Of a stretch of 40,344 nt of DNA, positions 6,969 through 13,884 are shown piece after piece. The notes under the pieces were generated by a model. It saw nothing but the letters and a program-made list of their open reading frames with translations, searched no databases and was not told where the DNA came from. Location: contig SHYV01000008.1 in NCBI GenBank assembly GCA_009692605.1, positions 1 to 40,344 of the forward strand, written 5' to 3'. Position numbers and translations under genes: made by a program. Numbering within the stretch: the stretch's first letter is position 1; each line of letters starts with the position of its first letter. Source of the stretch: Myxococcales bacterium (GTDB lineage Bacteria > Myxococcota_A > UBA796 > SXON01).

Positions 6969-9236
6969 ATGCCACGAACCTTGATGCAACTCACCCGCCT
7001 CGCTACCCCGGCCTCGGTGCTTCTGGTCCTCGCCTGCCGCAATCAGGCGCCTACGCTCGTGGATCATGCGACCCCGGTGCTGGGTGTGAGCAGTACGACC
7101 GTGGAGTTCGGCGCATTGGGTTGGGGGGAGAACACCGATCGCACCGTGTTCATCTCGAACGACGGCGGTACGTCGATGGACAACGGGTTGACCCTCGGGG
7201 TCAGCGCGATCACCTTGCTCGACACCGCACCGGAGAACTACTCGATCACCTACAGGGTGGGTGACATCGCCTGCGCGTCCGACCCGGCCACCGACCCGGC
7301 GGAGGACTCCGCTGCTGCTAAGGAGATCGACACCGGCTCCGGTCCCGACACCGGGCCCGCCGACACGGACACCGACACCGACACGGACACCGATCCCGAC
7401 ACCGGGACGGGGACCGACACCGGCAGCGACCCCGACGGCGACACGCTCTTCACTCTCGACCCCGGCTGTCGGATCCCTGTCTCCGTCAAATTCTCGCCGA
7501 CGACCGCCATCGGCGAGGTGTACGGAGCGCTGGAAATCGAGACAATCAGCCAGGATCTTGAAGAATCCCCCACATCCGAGCAGTACGTCGCCGCCTACCA
7601 CAACGATCAGGTACGGATTCGTAAGCTCGTTTACCTCCATGGCACGTCCGAGCACGCCGCTGGCTCCCTCGTGGTGCTTCCGCGTACCTACGACTTCGGG
7701 TATGTCAACCCTGAGGACACCGACGACCACGTCACGTTCATCGAGCTCGACAATGTGGGCGATGGGGACCTTGAAATCACCGGGGTGGCCTTGCAGTCGA
7801 CCTGCGACGCGGCGTACTCGATCGTCACCATGCCCTCGATCGGCACGTTGCCGCCGGGCGGGTCCACGATGGCTGAAGTGCGCTTCGCCCCTACGGACGA
7901 TCAGGCCGCTTATTGCCAGCTGGTGATCGAGTCCGACGATCCCGGGGCCGCTCAGGTCGATGTGACGCTCACCGGAAACGCCGGCGCAGCCCCGGACAAC
8001 GTCCCCCCTACGGCCTTCATCCGGTCGCCGGAGAACGGGTACAAGTACGATGCGATTCGCGATCTGGAGATGGAGGTCAACATCTTCGACGTGAATCAGC
8101 CGGCGACCACGCTGGGCTGCCGTGTTTACAGCGCGGTGCTCCAGCACGCGAACGTCGCCGATTGCCAGGCGACGGATGAGTCCGGCCACTTCTTCATCTC
8201 CGTCGATCCCGGCGATCTGGATGCCGGCAGTGACTCCCTGCAGCTGATCGTCACCGACGGCAGCGGCGTCTCTACAACCGCCGCCGTCTCCATCGTGATC
8301 AGCTCGGACTACCCGGTCGACGACGATGACGGCGACGGGTTCGGGCCGTCGGACCTCGAAAACCCCGATTGCGATGAAGGCGACCGCAACACCTACCCCG
8401 GCGCTGCGGAGCTGTTCGACCTCGCTGACAACGACTGCGACGGCATCATCGACGAGGGCTCCGACGGCTACGATGACGACGGCGACGGTGTGACCGAGGG
8501 CGACGGCGACTGCAACGACTACAACGACGCTTCCTATCCGGGCGCTCCCGAGCGCGGCGACGGCGTAGACAACGACTGCGACTCCACGGTCGATGAGGGC
8601 ACTGCGCTCTATGACGACGATGGTGACGGGTACGCAGAGGTCAACGGTGACTGCGCCGGTGCGGCGTCGAAGGCGCAGGACGATGATGCTGAGGTTCACC
8701 CGGGCGCTGCGGAGGTGTGCGGCGACGGCATCGACAACGACTGCAACGGCCTCGTGGACTCTGGCGATGCCTGCCAAAGCGACGACTCCTCACCCGAGAT
8801 CGCCGGCGGGCTCGACGGCATCTCCGCGGACCAGTACTCTTGTGAGAGCGGAGACGTGATCACGCTGTCCGTGCTCTCCCACGATGCGGACGGACAGGTC
8901 TCGACCTATTTCTGGCAGGATGCGAGCGGCTCGGCGACGAGCAACTTCGACAACACGGCCTCCTCGACCGTACACTGGACGTGTCCGAGCCTCGACTCCA
9001 GTCAGAGCGGGGGGGCGGCGATCCTCGTGGTGGCGAGCGTCTCGGATCCCGACACCCACAGCAATCAGGCCTCGACCAAAATCTCGGTCTACCCCAAGGA
9101 CTTCGGCCTGTACGACATCTACCAGGTGGTGATCGTCCCCACCGATAAGGGCTGCGCCTCGGTCTCCGCGGCGCCGTCTCTCTCGCTGCTGGGGCTGGCA
9201 CTAGCGCTGGCCGGGGTGCGTCGCCGGCGGGTATGA
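6969..9236 (+). CDS. Large MopE/ASH-repeat lipoprotein with MYXO-CTERM-like tail
   Basis: 755 aa. The N-terminus is a lipoprotein signal with lipobox VLAC (Cys23). After a short beta domain comes a low-complexity Asp-Thr segment (about 120-156). An ASH/choice-of-anchor-type beta domain follows at about 231-339 (TYDFGYVNPEDTD and LDNVGDGDLEITGV are typical). At about 452-600 there are three MopE-like metal-binding repeats (DDDGDG..., C-D...YPGA-E, D-N-D-C-D/N-G). A last beta domain precedes a C-terminal tail: Cys729, a hydrophobic stretch and RRRRV, the form of a MYXO-CTERM sorting signal. Having both an N-terminal lipobox and this tail is odd. GGAG at 6960-6963 supports ATG 6969. Likely surface exposed; ligand unknown. 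Confidence 0.85.
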   Translation: MPRTLMQLTRLATPASVLLVLACRNQAPTLVDHATPVLGVSSTTVEFGALGWGENTDRTVFISNDGGTSMDNGLTLGVSAITLLDTAPENYSITYRVGDIACASDPATDPAEDSAAAKEIDTGSGPDTGPADTDTDTDTDTDPDTGTGTDTGSDPDGDTLFTLDPGCRIPVSVKFSPTTAIGEVYGALEIETISQDLEESPTSEQYVAAYHNDQVRIRKLVYLHGTSEHAAGSLVVLPRTYDFGYVNPEDTDDHVTFIELDNVGDGDLEITGVALQSTCDAAYSIVTMPSIGTLPPGGSTMAEVRFAPTDDQAAYCQLVIESDDPGAAQVDVTLTGNAGAAPDNVPPTAFIRSPENGYKYDAIRDLEMEVNIFDVNQPATTLGCRVYSAVLQHANVADCQATDESGHFFISVDPGDLDAGSDSLQLIVTDGSGVSTTAAVSIVISSDYPVDDDDGDGFGPSDLENPDCDEGDRNTYPGAAELFDLADNDCDGIIDEGSDGYDDDGDGVTEGDGDCNDYNDASYPGAPERGDGVDNDCDSTVDEGTALYDDDGDGYAEVNGDCAGAASKAQDDDAEVHPGAAEVCGDGIDNDCNGLVDSGDACQSDDSSPEIAGGLDGISADQYSCESGDVITLSVLSHDADGQVSTYFWQDASGSATSNFDNTASSTVHWTCPSLDSSQSGGAAILVVASVSDPDTHSNQASTKISVYPKDFGLYDIYQVVIVPTDKGCASVSAAPSLSLLGLALALAGVRRRRV
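7329..7437 (+). repeat. GACACC-type low-complexity repeat (Asp-Thr linker)
   Basis: Repeated GACACC/GACACG hexanucleotides encode a run of Asp-Thr, then Asp-Pro and Thr-Gly, pairs inside the MopE-repeat lipoprotein. It reads as a flexible acidic linker and is prone to in-frame length change. Confidence 0.7.
8323..8770 (+). repeat. Three MopE-type metal-binding repeats in coding sequence
   Basis: Three related units of about 45-50 codons each encode D-D-D-G-D-G (calcium-loop-like), then a Cys-Asp, YPGA or HPGA, and DN-DC-D/N-G with a second Cys. This is the putative metal-binding motif described for the copper-binding secreted protein MopE and widespread in myxobacterial exoproteins. Confidence 0.75.
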
Positions 9237-9255
9237 GCGCTTCGGGGCTGGCAGC

Positions 9256-10206
9256 CTAACTGGCGGTCAGCCTCCGAAAGACCTCGTCCAGACTGCTTTT
9301 CTCTGCACCGAGCTCGATGAGCACGAGACCTTCCTGCGTGGCGAGCTGAAACAGCGCCGCGCGTACGTCGCGGTCCGCGAGCACCTCAAAACTCATGGCG
9401 TTCGGTTCTTCCGCCTGAGTCGCGGCTCGGGCCGTGACCCGCTGCACGCCCGGTAGGCCGGAGATCCGCTCGGCGACCGTTTCCGGCGTCAGCCTGACGC
9501 GGCCGGGGAGGTACGTCACTCGCTGCATGGTCCCGCCAAGCGCCTGCTCGCCGAGCAGATCGGTCGGTGCGTCGGCGACCAATTGACCTTGGCTCAGGAT
9601 GAGCACGCGGTCGCAGACCGCTTGCACCTCCTGCATGATGTGGGTGGAGAGGATCACCGTGCGTCGGGCTCCGATGCGGCGGATCAGGTCGCGGATGACC
9701 GCGATCTGGTTCGGATCGAGGCCGCTGGTAGGCTCGTCGAGGATGAGCACCGGGGGTTCGTGCAGGATCGCGGCGGCGAGGCCCACGCGCTGCTTGTACC
9801 CCTTCGACAAGGTGCCGATCACCTGATTGAGCCGGTCGGTGAGGTCGCATTCGGTCGCGGCCCGGTCGATCGCCTTCTCGCGCTCTGAGGGCGGCAGCTC
9901 ACGGACTCGCCCGATGAAGTCGAGGTAGTCCCGGACGCGCATCTCGGCGTACGATGGGGCGGACTCGGGCAGGTAACCGAGCTGGCGGCGCGCCTGCAGC
10001 GTATCGGCCACCACCTCATGCCCGCCGATCCGGGCGGTGCCGGAGGTCGGCGGGATGAAGCCGGTGAGGATGCGCATGGTGGTGGACTTCCCGGCGCCGT
10101 TGGGGCCGAGAAACCCGACGATCTCGCCGGCGCCAATGCGAAAGCTGATTCCCTTCAACGCCTCAAAGGTGCCGAAGGTCCGGCGCAGGTCGGTTACTTC
10201 GATCAT
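9256..10206 (-). CDS. ABC transporter ATP-binding protein (GldA/CcmA-like)
   Basis: 316 aa. The nucleotide-binding domain holds Walker A GPNGAGKST (about 34-42), signature LSKGYKQRVGLA (about 133-144), Walker B VLILDEPTSGLDPNQ (about 153-167) and the switch His in STHIMQEV. The LSKGYKQR signature and the roughly 90-residue C-terminal extension resemble GldA-type ATPases of ABC-2 exporters. An ABC-2 permease would normally follow, but the gene ends 20 nt from the convergent lipoprotein gene and none is present. It lies 7 nt downstream of the lipoprotein at 10214-10933 and is probably co-transcribed with it. Confidence 0.9.
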   Translation of the reverse strand: MIEVTDLRRTFGTFEALKGISFRIGAGEIVGFLGPNGAGKSTTMRILTGFIPPTSGTARIGGHEVVADTLQARRQLGYLPESAPSYAEMRVRDYLDFIGRVRELPPSEREKAIDRAATECDLTDRLNQVIGTLSKGYKQRVGLAAAILHEPPVLILDEPTSGLDPNQIAVIRDLIRRIGARRTVILSTHIMQEVQAVCDRVLILSQGQLVADAPTDLLGEQALGGTMQRVTYLPGRVRLTPETVAERISGLPGVQRVTARAATQAEEPNAMSFEVLADRDVRAALFQLATQEGLVLIELGAEKSSLDEVFRRLTAS

Positions 10207-10213
10207 GTCGGGC

Positions 10214-10933
10214 CTATTGCGCTGTCGCCAGCTCGCTGTAGTCGGTCTTGACCGACCCGACGCCCACAGCGAGCCAGCTGTGGGACGCCGCTCCGGAGGT
10301 CGGCTGGAAGGTCACCGGCAAGGTGTCGTAGGTCCCAGCCGGCACGGTCACCGATTCGGACGCCCCCACCGTCGCGGTCTGGGCGATCGTGGTCGTTCCG
10401 GTGCCGCTCATTTCGCCGACCGTGGTGACGCTCGAGCTCATCTCCCACGTCGAGCCGGCTGCGAGCGAGGACGGCAAAACCAGCATCGGGGGGTCGTAGG
10501 TCGCGACGGTGGAGTCGCTGAACGGCGTCCCCCCAGACACGATCTCGGAGTCGGTGGTCACCGAGCTGACGTACATTCCGTCGGACTCACAGCTCAGGTT
10601 CTGGACGCTGATGCTGCTGGCGGTGTACCCGCTGGCGGCCATGCTGGAGCTGGTGGTGAACACCGCGGCGCCGGTGCTGGCGTCGAGGCTCGTGAACGTG
10701 AGCACGTAGCTTCCGGTGGTCGCGCCCATGTTCACGTACCCGTAGGTCAGGACGGACCCGACTCCTGCGATGTACGAGCCGCAACCGTCGCCGTTGCCGC
10801 CGTTGTCGCCGGAGTTGTCACCCCCGTTGTCGGCGCCGCTGCCGGTGTCGTCGGTGGTTCCGGTGCAGGCCGCGACGGAGAGGAGAATGGGGAGGAGAAT
10901 GGTGCGGACGTTGGGGAGACAAGAGCTGCGCAT
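10214..10933 (-). CDS. Lipoprotein of unknown function
   Basis: 239 aa. The signal has Arg10, a hydrophobic ILLPILLSV core and lipobox VAAC (Cys23). A Gly/Asp/Asn-rich linker follows, then a Ser/Thr-rich beta domain ending in a W-L-A-V-GVGSVKTDY motif, similar to the tail of the partial gene at the left edge. ATG 10933 is preferred over upstream starts because it sits directly before the signal peptide. It is the first gene of a two-gene unit with the ABC ATPase, so it could be an accessory of that transporter, which is inference from proximity. Confidence 0.7.
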   Translation of the reverse strand: MRSSCLPNVRTILLPILLSVAACTGTTDDTGSGADNGGDNSGDNGGNGDGCGSYIAGVGSVLTYGYVNMGATTGSYVLTFTSLDASTGAAVFTTSSSMAASGYTASSISVQNLSCESDGMYVSSVTTDSEIVSGGTPFSDSTVATYDPPMLVLPSSLAAGSTWEMSSSVTTVGEMSGTGTTTIAQTATVGASESVTVPAGTYDTLPVTFQPTSGAASHSWLAVGVGSVKTDYSELATAQ

Positions 10934-11061
10934 TTGAGATCCGGGCTGGTAGTGAAGAGGTTTGCCGTGACGGATATCAAGAATCCGCCTGACCGGCGGC
11001 GGCGTGGGCGTACGGGTCGCGCACTTGGCGCTTTCTGCACTCAAACGCTGGCGCCCCGTGG

Positions 11062-11067
11062 TACCGT
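11062..11067 (+). promoter_or_regulatory. Possible -10 element (TACCGT)
   Basis: TACCGT lies 20 nt before ATG 11088 in the 154-nt divergent gap between two lipoprotein genes. No convincing -35 is seen. It resembles the TACGAT elements before 6969 and 37797. Low confidence. Confidence 0.25.
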
Positions 11068-11087
11068 TGCGGGACTTGCGGTGTCCC

Positions 11088-11933
11088 ATGCGCCTGGTGC
11101 TTGCATCCCCCCTGTCTTTCCTGCCCGCCCTGCCCGCCTTGCTACTGGCCGCTTCGGGCTGCACCAACGCGATGAAGGTCGTCAACTCGGACACCGGGGC
11201 CGGCGACCTCGACAGCGGGGACACCGCCGAAGGTCTGGACAGCGGCGACACGGGCGCCGATTCGGATTGGCATGAGTACGACGATGCTTCGCTCGTGATC
11301 CTGTCGCCTGCGAGCGGCGATTTTCTCCCCTGGTCCGAAGAAGCCACGTTCGCGGCTGAGGTTCACAGTGCCGACGGCAGCGTCATGGACTTCGACGACA
11401 TTTCGTGGTCCAGCGACATCGACGGCGCCTGGTCCATCAACGGCCGGAGCGTGCAGGACAGCGCGCTGGACGTCGGCACGCACGCCCTGACCGCCACCGC
11501 GAACCTCCCCAATGGCGACCGGCTCGCCTACACGATCGGCGGAGTGCTCGTGCAGAGCCCCTACTCGGGTATCTACGCCGGCACGCTACAAATCGACTTG
11601 ACCTATGACACGTACACCTTCGGCTGCGCCGGCTCGACCACGATCACCGTGGATGCCTACGGTGAATCGGTCACCGGCGATGCCGCTTGCCTGCTCTCCG
11701 TGAGCGGCTACGATCTCGATACCGCCTACATCCTCGAGTACGAAAACCTCGATGGTGTGCTGAGCGGCAACTCCGCGATCGATCTGGTCTACACCGAGTA
11801 CGACATCGATACGACCGGGACGCTCGACACCGACGGCAACCTCGCCGCTGACTTCACCGCCGACGTGCTGGGCATGACGCTGGACGGCACGCTCACTGCG
11901 ACCCGGATCACCCGGGACCTCTCGGGGTCCTGA
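11088..11933 (+). CDS. Lipoprotein of unknown function with Asp/Gly-rich linker
   Basis: 281 aa. The signal peptide is MRLVLASPLSF... with lipobox AASGC (Cys25). A Ser/Asp/Gly/Thr-rich linker follows (about 35-60, repeated DSGDT). An Ig-like beta segment comes next (about 65-150: LVILSPASGDF, ITALTATANL-type strands). A second beta domain (about 160-281) has alternating Thr/Asp strands and two Cys and resembles the barrel-like domains common in such lipoproteins. The open frame begins at 11004, but ATG 11088 is chosen because the signal peptide starts there. No Shine-Dalgarno is visible. I cannot name a family. Confidence 0.7.
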   Translation: MRLVLASPLSFLPALPALLLAASGCTNAMKVVNSDTGAGDLDSGDTAEGLDSGDTGADSDWHEYDDASLVILSPASGDFLPWSEEATFAAEVHSADGSVMDFDDISWSSDIDGAWSINGRSVQDSALDVGTHALTATANLPNGDRLAYTIGGVLVQSPYSGIYAGTLQIDLTYDTYTFGCAGSTTITVDAYGESVTGDAACLLSVSGYDLDTAYILEYENLDGVLSGNSAIDLVYTEYDIDTTGTLDTDGNLAADFTADVLGMTLDGTLTATRITRDLSGS

Positions 11934-11975
11934 GGTCCGCTGAACGCGGGCAGGCCTGGTCGACGGCCGGCCCTG

Positions 11976-12568
11976 CTACGGCTGGCGCTGCTTCCCGAGC
12001 CCCAGCGTGATCCCAAGGTTCGCCGAGAGGTAGACGGGCGGGGGCACTGCGTCGGGCAGGACGGTGACAGCGAGCCGGATCGTGGGGCGGACCCGGTTCC
12101 CGAACGTGCTGTTCGGGAACGGTGGGGCGACGTCCCAGCCCCGCCGATCTCAAAGCCGGTGCGATGCGTGATCCCCGGGTAGGTCGCGGCGATCGCCCCA
12201 ACGACATGTGCCATCGCGTCGTCGATCCCGAGCTCGTGCCGGTGGGCAAAGCCGACGTACGCGAACGGGCCGCTGCCGGCCGGGTAGCGCACATCGAAGT
12301 CGATGTTTCCCCCCGTCCGGGGCTGCCCGGCCCATACGCTCTCGCCCACCCGCGCTTCGAGGCCGAACGAGCGCGCCGGCCCCTTGCCGATTTCGGCGCC
12401 GAGCGTTCCCTGAATGCCTCCGCCCGGACCACTTCCAGTCGGCCCACCCCCGACGCCCGCACCGGCGTTCACCATCGCGCCGAACCAGACCGGGTACTCG
12501 GGGCTCGCGGCGTCAGCGAACGGGAGGGCGTTCAATACTACCGCTACGAAAATGGCGAAGCTGTTCAT
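11976..12568 (-). pseudogene. Outer-membrane beta-barrel protein gene with a single-base frameshift
   Basis: Reading from ATG 12568, a signal peptide (MNSFAIFVAVVLNALPFADA) and alternating beta-strands continue to ITHRTGFEIGG. The frame then runs into low-complexity Arg/Ser sequence antisense to the next gene. The other frame resumes a sensible barrel ending, DVAPPFPNSTFGNRVRP through VYLSANLGITLGLGK and the stop at 11976-11978. The switch falls at a run of four C on the plus strand (12139-12142). One extra base there gives a continuous 197-aa protein. It is either a true frameshift, a slippage switch or a sequencing error. Function beyond outer-membrane barrel is unknown. Confidence 0.7.
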
Positions 12569-12573
12569 GCTGT

Positions 12574-12601
12574 GGCGTACCCCGGGGTCAGGACTTGTCA
12601 G
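12574..12601 (-). promoter_or_regulatory. Promoter of the outer-membrane barrel gene, probably leaderless
   Basis: On the minus strand, CTGACA (12601-12596) is followed by a 16-nt spacer and TACGCC (12579-12574), and ATG begins 5 nt later. The distance from the -10 to ATG places the start codon at about +1, which implies a leaderless mRNA. No Shine-Dalgarno is present. Confidence 0.5.
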
Positions 12602-12649
12602 TACTGCAACTGGGGCGGCAGCCACAGGGCGGAAGCCCCCGTGCCCGGA

Positions 12650-12655
12650 TAGGCC
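12650..12655 (+). promoter_or_regulatory. Candidate leaderless -10 (TAGGCC) of the cation exchanger
   Basis: TAGGCC ends 5 nt before ATG 12661, with no Shine-Dalgarno. Similar hexamers precede 21851 and 26352. No -35 is recognised. Confidence 0.35.
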
Positions 12656-12660
12656 CGCGC

Positions 12661-13884
12661 ATGCGATGGATTCCCTACTTCGTTGCCGCCTCTGCGGCAG
12701 CGCCTTGGCTCGCCGTGATGTGCTCGGGGACCGTCGTTAGCGGCACGGCGGTCGCTATCATGACCGGAGTCGCTATCCTTGGGGCGGCGTTCCTGTTGTC
12801 CTGGGCGTGCGAGGTCGCGGAGGAGGACGTTCCTCAAGCCCTCGCGGTGAGCGTCCTCGCGCTGGTGGCGGTGCTGCCGGAGTACGCTGTCGACGCCACC
12901 TTTGCGTGGAAGGCCGCGCACGATCCCGAGCAGGCCGCATACGCCATCGCCAACATGACCGGCGGAAACCGGTTGATGATCGGCTTCGGCTGGGTGCTGG
13001 TATGCGTGCTCAACTGGGCCAAGTTCAAGCGGACTCAGGTGACGCTCGCGCGCGACGTCGGCGGGGAGGTCACCATTCTGCTCGCTGCCACGTTGTACGC
13101 GCTGGTGCCGGTGTGGAGGGGCTCGCTGAACCTGTTCGACACCGCGGTCTACGTCACCCTGTACGTGCTCTACCTGATCGCCGCTGCCCGTGGGGACTCG
13201 AGTGAGTGCGAGCCGGTCGGGCCGGCCGCCGCGCTCGCCCATCAACCCCCGATGGTGCGGCGCGTTGGCGTGCTGCTCCTCTTGGTGTTCGGAGCAGGAG
13301 TCATCGGCGTAAGCGCAGAGCCGTTCGCTGAGGCCCTCGTTGAGACCGGGAAGCACTTCGGCGTGGATGAGTTCGTGCTCGTGCAGTGGGTGGCTCCGCT
13401 GGCTAGCGAGTCGCCAGAGGTCGTTGTAGCGACGCTGATGGTCTTGCGTGGCGCCAGCCACACCGGCCTGCGCGCGCTGATCAGCTCCAGCGTGAACCAG
13501 TGGACGCTGCTGGTCGGCACGCTGGCGGTCGTGGTCTCGATCTCCAGCGGCCACGGCGCTTCGCTGCCGCTCGACCCCCGGCAGCAGAAGGAGATGCTCC
13601 TCACCGCGGCGCAGTGCCTGTTCGGGATCGCGGTCATCGCCGACCTGCGGCTTGAGCTCTGGCAGGCCGGGCTGCTCGGCGGCTTGTTCGTGATCCAGCC
13701 GATCCTCCCCGACTGGCACCTGGAGATCGCGTTTGCCTACCTTGCATTGTTCGTCGTGGTCATGGCATGGGACCGTCGCACCCGGCAGGGGCTGGGTGCC
13801 TCGGTCCTGACGTTCTGGGCGCTGCTGACCAACAAGCCGAGACCTCCGGTGGTGGAAGAGGCCGTGACGGGCATAGAGGGGTGA
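12661..13884 (+). CDS. Sodium/calcium exchanger (CaCA) family membrane protein
   Basis: 407 aa with about ten hydrophobic segments. Two inverted alpha-repeats characteristic of CaCA cation exchangers are visible. Repeat 1 (about 60-112) has ALVAVLPEYAVDA, where the Glu replaces the usual GTSxPE site, then GGNRLMIGFG. Repeat 2 (about 246-287) has PLASESPEVVVATLM and SSSVNQWTLLVG. The two Glu of the LPE/SPE motifs are the expected cation ligands. The GNxxxI-type motifs are diverged (GGNRLMIG, SSVNQW), so ion choice (Ca2+, Na+, H+ or another) is open. ATG 12661 opens the first transmembrane helix directly. Its stop overlaps the GTG start of hrpB (GTGA), which couples the two genes translationally. 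Confidence 0.8.
   Translation: MRWIPYFVAASAAAPWLAVMCSGTVVSGTAVAIMTGVAILGAAFLLSWACEVAEEDVPQALAVSVLALVAVLPEYAVDATFAWKAAHDPEQAAYAIANMTGGNRLMIGFGWVLVCVLNWAKFKRTQVTLARDVGGEVTILLAATLYALVPVWRGSLNLFDTAVYVTLYVLYLIAAARGDSSECEPVGPAAALAHQPPMVRRVGVLLLLVFGAGVIGVSAEPFAEALVETGKHFGVDEFVLVQWVAPLASESPEVVVATLMVLRGASHTGLRALISSSVNQWTLLVGTLAVVVSISSGHGASLPLDPRQQKEMLLTAAQCLFGIAVIADLRLELWQAGLLGGLFVIQPILPDWHLEIAFAYLALFVVVMAWDRRTRQGLGASVLTFWALLTNKPRPPVVEEAVTGIEG

Noticed and set aside
6498-8777. 759-aa antisense ORF over the MopE-repeat lipoprotein
   Set aside because: It is Val/Ala/Arg-rich low complexity mirroring the Asp/Gly repeats of the sense gene. The sense frame has a signal peptide, known domains and a promoter.
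11789-12625. 278-aa minus ORF taken as one intact protein
   Set aside because: Only its first part is real. After the C4 run the frame becomes low complexity and runs antisense into the next gene, whereas another frame gives the proper barrel end.
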